A stretch of DNA of 64,000 bases. Origin: Bacteroidales bacterium. GTDB taxonomy: Bacteria > Bacteroidota > Bacteroidia > Bacteroidales > UBA932. The notes under the pieces were generated by a model. The model searched no databases. It saw only the letters and a program-made list of their open reading frames with translations, and was not told the origin of the DNA. The position numbers were made by a program, and so were the translations under genes. The stretch lies in assembly GCA_022653675.1 (NCBI GenBank), contig JALCST010000002.1, forward strand, positions 124,001-188,000, read 5' to 3'. Shown here one piece after another: positions 34,732 to 44,185 of the stretch (positions within the stretch are counted from its first letter, which is position 1; every line of letters starts with the position of its first letter).

Positions 34732-37662
34732 CTAGAAATTGATAGAAAAACCTCCAATATAACTGCGAGCCCCGGGATATGGATTAGTATCATCCGAAGA
34801 CTCAACATCAAAGCCTGTAAAAGCAGTTAAAGTATATAAATTCTGAATCGAAACGAAAACCCTTGCGCCGGAAATATGAATGGCATTCAACAATCTATTC
34901 GGCACGGAATATCCCAATTCCACATTTTTAATCCTCAAATATTTGCCATCCTGAAGATTTGCATCCGTTCCGTCCCCATTCGAATAAGGGCTGCCAATTC
35001 TCGGAGCAGGGTAAACATTACTTGGACGATCCTCCGTCCAATAATTATCATAATAAGCTTCGCTCATATTTCCCCAAGTGTTATAAGAATTCAAGTACCT
35101 TAGTAAAGAATTGTTTATTTTGTATCCTCCGGCATAAGTGGCCAATACCTTAAGGTCAAAATTTTTTAAATAGAAAGCATTGGTAATGCCGCCATACCAA
35201 GTTGGAACGCTCTGTCCTCTAAAAGTACGGTCATCACCGTTTATCACGTTATCATTCGTCCTATCAACAACTTTCCTGTCGCCTGGTTGACAATTGTAAA
35301 TCGATGCCTCGCTGGCTTCGTTGGACTGCCAGATCCCATCGCTTATCAATGTATAGTATTCATATAAAGAATGACCGACGAATAAAGTTTTGTCCACATC
35401 CTGCTTTCCGTCGTACAATTCCTTTATTTCATTATGATTATACGTAAAATTGAATGACGTCGTCCACTGAAAATCCGCCTTATTGAGGTTAATTGTATTC
35501 AAGGTAAATTCAATACCTGCATTATCAAGTTTACCTATATTCGTATATGAATTCAGATATCCTGATTCATACGGCAACGGAACTTCCCATAGCAGATCGG
35601 TCGTACGTTTGTAATAACCCTCGATTGTACCAGAAACCCTATTTTTAAACAATCCGAAATCAAGCCCAAGATCCAGTTGATTTGCTTTTTCCCAAGTCAG
35701 ATTGGTATTACTTATGGTACTATATACGGCACCTGTCGCCTGATTCCCGTTGAACACATAATTGTTATAGTATCCACCTTCACTGACCAACGCCTCGTAA
35801 GCATAATCTCCTATGTTTTGATTGCCTAATCGTCCCAAGCTCATACGCAATTTCAAATTGCTTACCCATGACGAATTCTTGAGAAAATCTTCTTCGGAAA
35901 TCCTCCAAGCAAATGCCATGGATGGGAAGAACCCCCATCTGTGACCAGGAGCAAAACGGGAAGATCCATCTGCTCTGAACGTCAAAGTCGCAAGATAACG
36001 ATCAGAATAGTCATATGTGGCTCTCAAATATGTAGAAGCAAGCGTAGAAGCGGAAGCATACGAGTAATCCGGGCCGAAGCTTGATGCGGCATTCAGATTA
36101 TTGTATCGCAAGACACTGCTAATACCCTTCACCTGAGCCGTAGTCGATTGGTATTCATTTTTTGAGGCGGAAAAGCCTCCCATGATGGATAATTTATAAG
36201 AATCTCCTTTTAAATTATAAGTCAGCGTATTCTCACTTTGCCAAAATCTGTTCTTATCATTTGAAGTCAAGGCATGTCCATCTTGGGAATAATGTTGTCC
36301 CATACGTGGATCTTCGTACTCGTTGTCTCGGTTAAAAACAAGCTCCCCGGAATTTTCAGTCTTGAACACAAGATTTTTAATCGGTTCGAGTTCAAAATAG
36401 AAAGAAGCAACCATTTTTGTTCTGCTTATGGTTTTGTCTAGCAAATCCACGATAGCTACTGGATTCGCCTTGGTGTTAAGGAATCCGTCGAAATAGTTTC
36501 CATCAGAATCATATATTGGAGCCGTTGGTTGTGCACTGATCGCACTGAACATCGTTCCATAACCGGAATCACTTTCCTCGTTGATATTGCGTAATTTCGA
36601 TTCAACGACATTGAATCTCATTCCTGTTTTGACCCAATCATTGATTTTCGAATCTACATTGTCCCTGATCGTTATCCTGTCGAATGAAGAATTCTTAACG
36701 ATTCCATCCTGATCGTAATAATCTACTCCAAAGTAATTTGTAATGCCTGAGTTACCACTCGAAACAGAGAGATTGTAATTTTGAAAATCGCCAAGTTGAG
36801 TTACAGCATCCTGCCAATCGGTGGATTCTCCACGACTCAACAGTCTTAATTCTTCCGCTGTCCAAGTATAATCCTGAGCTGATTTTTGCACAAGATCGTA
36901 ATATTGCTGGGCATTCATCAAATCCTGTTTATTCATCATTTGCTGAATTCCAGCCTGGACATTAAAAGTTACTTTATTTTTTCCGGCTTCTCCTCTCTTA
37001 GTAGTAATTAATACAACTCCATTTGATCCTCTGGATCCGTATATAGATGCCGAAGATGCATCTTTCAAAATTTCTATTGATTGAATGTCAACTTGTGAGA
37101 CATCTTGCAAACTACCTGGAACACCATCAATTATATACAGTGGAGAAGTTCCAGCATTAATTGAACCTGCACCTCTGATCACAATACTTGCATCCGCTCC
37201 AGGTTTCATGTTCCCCTGGGTTACCTGTACTCCTGAGACCATACCTTGAAGTGCGCCGGAAACCATACCGATCTTACTGTTTTTCAAACCTTCCGGTTTC
37301 ACCGTAGCTACAGCTCCCGTCAAATCGCTTTTCTTTGCCTCTCCGTAACCTATTACAACAACATCGTCAAGGTTATTGACATTCTCAAGCATTACAACGT
37401 TTATGTTTCCTTGCTGTTGTATTTGAACTTCCTTATCAACCATTCCTAGAAACTGGAAAACCAGAACATCTCCATTCTTTGCTTTAATCTGATATGATCC
37501 ATTAATATCAGTTGATGTTCCCACGGAAGTTCCTTTTATAACTACCGACACGCCAACAAGAGGTTCATGTTTTGCATCGGTTACCGTACCTTTGATACTA
37601 CTCTGTGCAAATAATAGACTTACTGAAAAAAGAGCAGCTATTAACAATAATATTTTTTTCAT
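34732..37662 (-). CDS. SusC family TonB-linked transporter of the ribose-type locus
   Basis: 976 residues from ATG 37662 (MKKILLLIAALFSVSLLFAQ, a clean signal peptide; a longer frame begins at 37725 but adds no signal). N-terminal carboxypeptidase-regulatory-like domain (IKGTVTDAKHEPLVGVSVVIKGTS), DDVVVIGYGEAKKSDLTGAV near the TonB box, plug (SIEILKDASSASIYGSRGSNGVVLITTK), then a barrel ending YIGGFSINF. Shorter than the 1121-residue SusC at 7979-11344. Imports the ligand captured by SusD. Confidence 0.95.
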   Translation of the reverse strand: MKKILLLIAALFSVSLLFAQSSIKGTVTDAKHEPLVGVSVVIKGTSVGTSTDINGSYQIKAKNGDVLVFQFLGMVDKEVQIQQQGNINVVMLENVNNLDDVVVIGYGEAKKSDLTGAVATVKPEGLKNSKIGMVSGALQGMVSGVQVTQGNMKPGADASIVIRGAGSINAGTSPLYIIDGVPGSLQDVSQVDIQSIEILKDASSASIYGSRGSNGVVLITTKRGEAGKNKVTFNVQAGIQQMMNKQDLMNAQQYYDLVQKSAQDYTWTAEELRLLSRGESTDWQDAVTQLGDFQNYNLSVSSGNSGITNYFGVDYYDQDGIVKNSSFDRITIRDNVDSKINDWVKTGMRFNVVESKLRNINEESDSGYGTMFSAISAQPTAPIYDSDGNYFDGFLNTKANPVAIVDLLDKTISRTKMVASFYFELEPIKNLVFKTENSGELVFNRDNEYEDPRMGQHYSQDGHALTSNDKNRFWQSENTLTYNLKGDSYKLSIMGGFSASKNEYQSTTAQVKGISSVLRYNNLNAASSFGPDYSYASASTLASTYLRATYDYSDRYLATLTFRADGSSRFAPGHRWGFFPSMAFAWRISEEDFLKNSSWVSNLKLRMSLGRLGNQNIGDYAYEALVSEGGYYNNYVFNGNQATGAVYSTISNTNLTWEKANQLDLGLDFGLFKNRVSGTIEGYYKRTTDLLWEVPLPYESGYLNSYTNIGKLDNAGIEFTLNTINLNKADFQWTTSFNFTYNHNEIKELYDGKQDVDKTLFVGHSLYEYYTLISDGIWQSNEASEASIYNCQPGDRKVVDRTNDNVINGDDRTFRGQSVPTWYGGITNAFYLKNFDLKVLATYAGGYKINNSLLRYLNSYNTWGNMSEAYYDNYWTEDRPSNVYPAPRIGSPYSNGDGTDANLQDGKYLRIKNVELGYSVPNRLLNAIHISGARVFVSIQNLYTLTAFTGFDVESSDDTNPYPGARSYIGGFSINF

Positions 37663-37688
37663 ATTATAATCTCCCATATTTTTTTGGA

Positions 37689-38852
37689 TTAAAATTGACG
37701 AATTGGCATAATACCTATTGTCCAACCATCTACACTTGCCCCGTCGGAAACTATATTAGTCGACTCATAGAAATTCACATAGTAATGAGCCCAAACCCAA
37801 CCGGCACTGTAGTCATATTCGGTAGAGGTCCAATAATTATTGGCAGGCAAATCCACTCCCTTATTTCTAAGCATATCTTTTACTTTGAACATTTCTATTA
37901 ATTCGTCTTGAGAAGGGAGAAACCAGTCATCATAAGAAAGAGTATCGACGGTAAAGGTATATTGGTCACATTTCCCCGCGGCAGTAGTACCGGAATACGT
38001 ATTGCCATCCTGAATATACGAAGCAAACTTTGAGACCAGACTGGCCGTATTTGTTTTTCCTGTATAAATATCAGCTGACGTACCGGAAGCATAAGATGAC
38101 GGGATACTTGGTCCATAGTATTCCGTATTCGATCCTATATGTCCCATTGCAGAAATCAACCCATGTACTCCGTCATCAGAAGTATAATAGACTATTCCTC
38201 CTCCCAATTCATCTCCAACATCGACTGCTATATCCAATTCGCCTAAAGAGCAAATTTTCTTTCCACGTACAAGTGTCAAGGTATTGACGCCGTAACATTG
38301 CTGCGGCACGTTAAATGAAATCCCATCATCCGTCAACAACGCATTCGAAGTAAACGCACATCCGGATGGATAGGATGATGATCCGAATTTAACCAAGTCC
38401 TCATTTTCAAATCCTTCGCCAGTCACGCTAACCGTCTCTCCCGGTTTAAGAATTCCAGTTGGCATTTTTAAGTCCTTGATATAAATGACATATGCTATCT
38501 TCAAGGTTCCATCCAGAACCGTAGTGAGATTTGCTCTTGTAACCGAAACCTGATAAGAACCTCCGGCATCTTTTGGGACCGAGAGTATCACGGCATAATC
38601 AGTCACTTTTACAACTTCAGGACTAAAAGACGGCTCTCCCTCCAAAGAAGTACATATGATACTATCTCCTGAAGCGAACCCGACTCCCGCAATTGTCACA
38701 TCCGTTCCGGGAATCGCTTCACTCTCGTTTGGCATAACCACATACTTGATAATCGGTGCAATAGGCACCGTTACCTGTTCTTCCTTTTGGCAACTGAAAA
38801 GGGTACAGGCTGCCAATAAGAATAATAATGGTCTTTCAATAATTTTACTCAT
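37689..38852 (-). CDS. Surface lipoprotein: IPT/TIG domains + DUF1566-like C-terminus
   Basis: 387 residues. Lipobox CTLFSC (Cys 20). Two TIG-like beta-sandwiches follow: ~35-115 (PNESEAIPGTDVTIAGVGFASGD) and ~130-200 (MPTGILKPGETVSVTGEGFENED). The C-terminal ~170 residues are DUF1566/Lcl-type (VGDELGGGIVYYTSDDGVHGLI, YDDWFLPSQDELIEM, NNYWTSTEYD). TIG-containing lipoproteins serve as surface glycan-binding proteins in several polysaccharide loci, so a SusE/F-like capture role is plausible. Its place between ribokinase and susC is unusual. Catalysis is not expected. Confidence 0.8.
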   Translation of the reverse strand: MSKIIERPLLFLLAACTLFSCQKEEQVTVPIAPIIKYVVMPNESEAIPGTDVTIAGVGFASGDSIICTSLEGEPSFSPEVVKVTDYAVILSVPKDAGGSYQVSVTRANLTTVLDGTLKIAYVIYIKDLKMPTGILKPGETVSVTGEGFENEDLVKFGSSSYPSGCAFTSNALLTDDGISFNVPQQCYGVNTLTLVRGKKICSLGELDIAVDVGDELGGGIVYYTSDDGVHGLISAMGHIGSNTEYYGPSIPSSYASGTSADIYTGKTNTASLVSKFASYIQDGNTYSGTTAAGKCDQYTFTVDTLSYDDWFLPSQDELIEMFKVKDMLRNKGVDLPANNYWTSTEYDYSAGWVWAHYYVNFYESTNIVSDGASVDGWTIGIMPIRQF

Positions 38853-38860
38853 ATTAATTT

Positions 38861-39787
38861 TCAGATTAAATGTTTAACTCGCATATAATTGTCAAGCTCT
38901 TTTCGTGTCGGTATGGATGGTTGTGCTCCTATTTTCTGAACAGCAAGCGCCGAAGCATAAGTAGCGAAAGAAATGGATTTATCCAATGATCTACCCTCGG
39001 ACAAAGCTTGGCAAATTGCTCCACAATAAGTATCACCAGCTGCTGTTGTATCCACAGCATGCACTTTAATTGCTTCAAAGTACTTGAAGCCGCCATCTTC
39101 GCAAAGGAGAGAGCCTTTATCTCCGATCGTTATAATCACATTCTTAACCCCTTTTGAATGAATAATACCAGCCGCATTCTTTACTGAATCATTATCTTTA
39201 CAAGCAACTCCGGAGTAAAATGATGCTTCATTGGCATTCGGAATAAACAGAAAAAGTTTTTTGAGAAGAGATTCGGGGACCTCACAAGCTGGGGCTGGAT
39301 TCAGGACTATTTTCACTCCATTTTCATAGGCGATTTCTGCTGCACGCATTACTGTTTCTATAGGAATTTCCAATTGCATTAATAGGATGTCGGCTGAAGC
39401 AATAAGAGCCTTATTCTTTTCAACATCTTCAGGTAACAAATCATAGTTGGCACCTGGAGATACGACAATGGAATTCTCCGCATTATCATCGACAGAAATT
39501 AAAGCGACGCCGGAATGATGGCTTGAACTAGTTAGAATATTGCTGGTATCTATCCCTTCTTCTGCATAAAGGTGCATTGCTTTCTCACCAAAAACATCAT
39601 CACCTATTTTACAAATAAAAGTGACATTTCCTCCCAACCTTGATATTGCGACAGCTTGATTTGCGCCTTTTCCTCCAGCACTCATCAAAAAATCACCGCC
39701 GAGAATTGTCTCTCCCGCAGCCGGGAGATGTTTCGACTTGACAATCATATCCGTGTTACAACTTCCTACTACCGCAATCTTTCTCAT
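38861..39787 (-). CDS. rbsK: Ribokinase (PfkB family)
   Basis: 308 residues from ATG 39787 (MRKIAVVGSCNTDMIVKSKHLP); an upstream in-frame extension to 39841 runs into the promoter and is rejected. GETILGGDFLMSAGGKGANQAVA is the sugar-binding N-terminal signature, and VDTTAAGDTYCGA carries the catalytic Asp and anion hole. Phosphorylates ribose to ribose-5-phosphate in the cytoplasm. First gene of the eight-gene operon, next to the divergent LacI-type regulator. Other pentoses or deoxyribose are possible substrates. Confidence 0.9.
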   Translation of the reverse strand: MRKIAVVGSCNTDMIVKSKHLPAAGETILGGDFLMSAGGKGANQAVAISRLGGNVTFICKIGDDVFGEKAMHLYAEEGIDTSNILTSSSHHSGVALISVDDNAENSIVVSPGANYDLLPEDVEKNKALIASADILLMQLEIPIETVMRAAEIAYENGVKIVLNPAPACEVPESLLKKLFLFIPNANEASFYSGVACKDNDSVKNAAGIIHSKGVKNVIITIGDKGSLLCEDGGFKYFEAIKVHAVDTTAAGDTYCGAICQALSEGRSLDKSISFATYASALAVQKIGAQPSIPTRKELDNYMRVKHLI

Positions 39788-39823
39788 TTTTCTTCTTTTT
39801 TTATTACAAAATCTGCACAATCG

Positions 39824-39859
39824 TTTGCGCAAAAATAACAAGAGTTTTGTTAAATCAAA
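39824..39859 (-). promoter_or_regulatory. Promoter and operator O1 of the ribose-type operon
   Basis: Minus strand: TTTG (39859-39856), 18-nt spacer, TATTTTTG (39837-39830), 42 nt before the ribokinase ATG. The perfect palindrome TTTGCGCAAA (39824-39833) overlaps the -7 element, as expected for repression by the adjacent LacI-type protein. Confidence 0.65.
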
Positions 39860-39892
39860 AATAATTTTAATACAATTTAATGCTAAACATAT

Positions 39893-39936
39893 TGCACAAA
39901 TTTGCGCACATTTTTCAGATTTTATTGTTATATTTG
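39893..39936 (+). promoter_or_regulatory. Operator O2 and promoter of the LacI-type regulator
   Basis: TGCACAAATTTGCGCA (39893-39908) is a 16-bp palindrome with one mismatched pair and shares the half-site TTTGCGCA with O1. TATATTTG (39929-39936) lies 16 nt before the regulator's ATG. Two operators about 70 bp apart would allow looping and autoregulation. Confidence 0.6.
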
Positions 39937-39952
39937 CATAAACGGTTTCGAA

Positions 39953-40969
39953 ATGAAAAATGAGACATTATTCTCGATAGCAAAGCGCACTGGCTTTTCA
40001 ATTTCCACAGTATCAAGAGTTTTAAGCGGAAACGGCAGGAACTCGCGCATAAGCGAAAAAACTGCGAAAATAATTCGCGAAGAAGCGCAAAAATGCAATT
40101 ATACGCCGAGTGCACTTGCCAAAGGGTTGCGTACAAACAAAACGGACACACTCGGTTTGATAATCCCGAGCATCGACAATCCATATTTCGCAAATATTGC
40201 GCATATCATAATCCAGGAAGCAAGGAGCCACGATTACACAATAATCCTCGTGGATACGATGGAAGACGAAATTCTGGAAAGGGAGGGCATATCATCTTTG
40301 CTGTCCCGAAAGGTGGACGGAATGGTGGTAGTGCCGTGCGGGCAGAACGCCGACCTTCTCGAAAGGACGAACGGCAACGAAATGCCGGTCGTCCTGGTAG
40401 ACAGGTATTACGGTTCCACTTCGCTGCCATATGTATGCACCGACAATTTCAACGGGGGATACATCGCGACAAGGCATCTGATAGACAAGGGTCACAAGAA
40501 AATAGCCTGCATAGAAGGTCCACGTCATTCCATGCCGGTCAAGGAGCGTGTGCGGGGTTACATGCAAGCCTTGAAGGAGGCCGGCCTGGAAGAAAATGCG
40601 AACATTGTCGGGGAAAACTTTTCGATTCAAAACGGTTATGTGGAAACCAAGTTGTTGCTAAACAAAAAAGAGCGTCCGACGGCCATCTTTTCCCTCAGCA
40701 ATACCATCCTTCTCGGCTCGATCAAGGCGATAAACGAATCGGGGCTTCATATTCCAGACGACATTTCTGCTATCTCGTTCGACAACTACGCTTACCTCGA
40801 TTACATGAATCCATCCATCACGCGCATAAGCCAACCAATAGAGGAGATCGGGATCCTCGCGGTCAAGCTCCTCATCGAAAGCATAGCCCAAGGCAAGAAC
40901 TCCACGTCGCAGATCCAGCTTCCGCCCCGCCTCATAGAATGCAACAGCGTAAGGAACCTGTTTCTATAG
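39953..40969 (+). CDS. LacI family transcriptional regulator
   Basis: 338 residues from ATG 39953, chosen because the HTH then sits at the extreme N-terminus (TLFSIAKRTGFSISTVSRVLSG). The hinge helix is YTPSALAKGL, followed by a periplasmic-binding-protein-like effector domain (GLIIPSIDNPYFANIA..., DNFNGGYIATRHLIDKGHKKIACIEGP, ISFDNYAYLDYMNPSITRISQP). It is divergent from ribokinase, so it probably represses that operon until a ribose-type sugar binds. GC content is closer to the core genes than to the operon it faces. Confidence 0.92.
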   Translation: MKNETLFSIAKRTGFSISTVSRVLSGNGRNSRISEKTAKIIREEAQKCNYTPSALAKGLRTNKTDTLGLIIPSIDNPYFANIAHIIIQEARSHDYTIILVDTMEDEILEREGISSLLSRKVDGMVVVPCGQNADLLERTNGNEMPVVLVDRYYGSTSLPYVCTDNFNGGYIATRHLIDKGHKKIACIEGPRHSMPVKERVRGYMQALKEAGLEENANIVGENFSIQNGYVETKLLLNKKERPTAIFSLSNTILLGSIKAINESGLHIPDDISAISFDNYAYLDYMNPSITRISQPIEEIGILAVKLLIESIAQGKNSTSQIQLPPRLIECNSVRNLFL

Positions 40970-40984
40970 ATAATAACTTGCCGC

Positions 40985-41440
40985 TTAGATTTTCCGGTTC
41001 AGGTATTGGGAATAATCTTTCAGTTTCCTCGCGTATTCCTCTTTCAAAAGCGGCGAAGAGATCATGAAATCCGCCGTCGCACGGTTGCAAGCGGTAGGGA
41101 TGTTGTACAAATTAGATATGCGCAACAGCGACCGGACATCCACATCGTGCGGCTGGGGCTGCATGGGATCCCAGAGGAATATCAGCATATCGATTTCATT
41201 TTTGGAAATCATGGAACTGAGTTCCACATCACCACCCAGAGGTCCCGACTTCAGCCTGATAATGTCAAGCTTCTCACCCGGTTCCAGATTGCCTTCCAAA
41301 GCCTCCTCAACCAGTCTGCCGGTGGTACCGGTGCAAACAAGCTTGAATTTGGCAAGCGTCTCACGATTGAAGAGGGCCCATTCTATGAGGTCCTTCTTGT
41401 TGTTGTCGTGCGCTACAAGAGCTATCGTCTTTATTTTCAT
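40985..41440 (-). CDS. mgsA: Methylglyoxal synthase
   Basis: 151 residues from ATG 41440 (MKIKTIALVAHDNNKKDLIEWA). Converts dihydroxyacetone phosphate to methylglyoxal, a bypass relieving sugar-phosphate stress. The catalytic segment RLKSGPLGGDVE, the phosphate-binding TGTTGR, and HDVDVRSLLRISNLYNIPTACNRATADF are all intact. The start is fixed by a -7 element ending 5 nt upstream. It converges with the LacI-type gene (15 bp). Its place beside a sugar-uptake locus may be chance. Confidence 0.93.
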   Translation of the reverse strand: MKIKTIALVAHDNNKKDLIEWALFNRETLAKFKLVCTGTTGRLVEEALEGNLEPGEKLDIIRLKSGPLGGDVELSSMISKNEIDMLIFLWDPMQPQPHDVDVRSLLRISNLYNIPTACNRATADFMISSPLLKEEYARKLKDYSQYLNRKI

Positions 41441-41445
41441 ATCCG

Positions 41446-41475
41446 CAAAAATAATACAATCCCGAGGATTGCAAA
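41446..41475 (-). promoter_or_regulatory. mgsA promoter with palindrome in the spacer
   Basis: Minus strand: TTTG (41475-41472), 18-nt spacer, TATTTTTG (41453-41446). The spacer contains the inverted repeat CAATCC-N3-GGATTG (41457-41471), a candidate operator. The promoter abuts the groEL terminator. Confidence 0.6.
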
Positions 41476-41476
41476 C

Positions 41477-41514
41477 CAAAAAAGAAAAGGAAGGCCACCT
41501 TGCGGCAGCCCTCC
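41477..41514 (-). terminator. Terminator of groES-groEL
   Basis: Stem GGAGGGC/GCCTTCC with one G-T pair (41514-41508 and 41495-41489), 12-nt loop, then a T-rich run (TTTTCTTTTTT) on the minus strand. Confidence 0.8.
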
Positions 41515-41538
41515 TCCATCATAATCTTAAATATTTCG

Positions 41539-43182
<1,644 letters not shown>

Positions 43183-43199
43183 TTAAAGGATTTAACAAA

Positions 43200-43469
43200 T
43201 TAGATGATTGCGACAACGTCGTCCTGACGCATTATAAGATAATCTTTACCGTCCAGCGTAACCGTTGTACCGGCATATTTTCCGTAAAGGACATCGTCGC
43301 CAACGTGAAGTTCCATAGGTTCGTCCTTCTTGCCGGGGCCAACCGCTATGATTTTGCCCTGCTGAGGTTTTTCCTTAGCCGTGTCGGGGATGATCAACCC
43401 TCCGGCCGTCTTTGTTTCGGCTTCTTTGGGTTCTACCAAAACTCTGTCTGCTAATGGTTTAATTGACAT
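43200..43469 (-). CDS. groES: Co-chaperonin GroES (Hsp10)
   Basis: 89 residues. [34 protein letters not shown] contains the mobile loop that binds GroEL, followed by the conserved VGPGKKDEP and [11 protein letters not shown]. First gene of the groES-groEL operon. No clean TAnnTTTG or CIRCE element is seen just upstream; the AT-rich 40 nt before the ATG is preceded by a GC-rich structured stretch. Confidence 0.97.
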   Translation of the reverse strand: MSIKPLADRVLVEPKEAETKTAGGLIIPDTAKEKPQQGKIIAVGPGKKDEPMELHVGDDVLYGKYAGTTVTLDGKDYLIMRQDDVVAII

Positions 43470-43499
43470 AATGTTAAATTTTTAAAATATTGTTTATGA

Positions 43500-43661
43500 T
43501 TAAATCAATGTTTCGCGCAGCCTTCTGCGTGGTTCGGCCCGCGTATTCGGGCCGGGGTGCTCCGCCCGCCGCACTTCGTCGGGAAGCGTGATGTGTTCCG
43601 CACCGGCGTCAGAAAGTTTGGCAAAATAAGTGCCAGCCGATTCGCACTGACACTTTGTCAT
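43500..43661 (-). CDS. Possible 53-aa leader ORF upstream of groES
   Basis: ATG 43661 to TAA 43500, same strand as groES and 30 bp before it. MTKCQCESAGTYFAKLSDAG is followed by a charged, Arg-rich tail (RAEPRRRLRETLI). The DNA is GC-rich with hairpins, including CGGCCCG/CGGGCCG (43535-43554), so it may instead be a structured leader or a decayed gene end. No family recognised. It fills the otherwise empty 253-bp interval between groES and tadA. Confidence 0.3.
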   Translation of the reverse strand: MTKCQCESAGTYFAKLSDAGAEHITLPDEVRRAEHPGPNTRAEPRRRLRETLI

Positions 43662-43708
43662 AGCCTGTGAACTGTACAGTGATAAGGAGAATATACTATG
43701 CAATTTGC

Positions 43709-43716
43709 TATCTTTG
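43709..43716 (+). promoter_or_regulatory. -7 promoter element of tadA
   Basis: TATCTTTG ending 6 nt before ATG 43723. This implies a leaderless or nearly leaderless mRNA and fixes the start at that ATG rather than the upstream in-frame one at 43705, which would lie inside the promoter. Confidence 0.6.
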
Positions 43717-43722
43717 CTGCAT

Positions 43723-44166
43723 ATGACCGAGGACGAGAAATATATGCAGATAGCTCTGAAAGAGGCCCGTGAAGCTGCCGAAGAAGGCGAAGTTCCTATC
43801 GGGGCGGTGGTCGTGGCACGGGGTCGCTGCATCGCAAAAGCACACAACCTGACAGAAACCCTGAACGACGTTACGGCCCACGCCGAGATGCAGGCCATCA
43901 CTATGGCCTCCGAGGAATTCGGCGGCAAATATCTGGATGATTGTACGCTGTATATAACAGTGGAACCCTGCCCCATGTGTGCCGCCGCCATGAATTGGGC
44001 ACAGCTCAAACGTCTCGTCTACGGGGCCCCGGATCCCAAACACGGATATACCCTCTTCTCCCCGACCCTTCTGCATCCGAAGACCGAAGTGGTCACCGGA
44101 ATTCTCGCCGGCGAATGTTCGGCCCTTGTCTCCGGCTTCTTCGCGCAATTGAGACGGGAACAATAA
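43723..44166 (+). CDS. tadA: tRNA-specific adenosine deaminase (A34 to inosine)
   Basis: 147 residues from ATG 43723. Zinc-dependent cytidine-deaminase fold: HAEMQAI supplies the zinc His and catalytic Glu, PCPMCAAA the two zinc Cys. Family blocks EEGEVPIGAVVV and GAPDPKHGYTLFSP are present. Makes wobble inosine in tRNA-Arg. Divergent from groES, convergent with trmN6 (19 bp). Confidence 0.9.
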   Translation: MTEDEKYMQIALKEAREAAEEGEVPIGAVVVARGRCIAKAHNLTETLNDVTAHAEMQAITMASEEFGGKYLDDCTLYITVEPCPMCAAAMNWAQLKRLVYGAPDPKHGYTLFSPTLLHPKTEVVTGILAGECSALVSGFFAQLRREQ

Positions 44167-44185
44167 CCTACTGCAAAACAGAAAA

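Noticed and set aside
40093-41067. 324-codon plus-strand frame overlapping the LacI-type regulator
   Set aside because: Out-of-frame reading of a gene whose HTH and effector domains are intact in the other frame.
43629-43648. CIRCE heat-shock element upstream of groES
   Set aside because: AGTGC-N10-GCACT is an inverted repeat but does not match the CIRCE half-sites TTAGCACTC/GAGTGCTAA.
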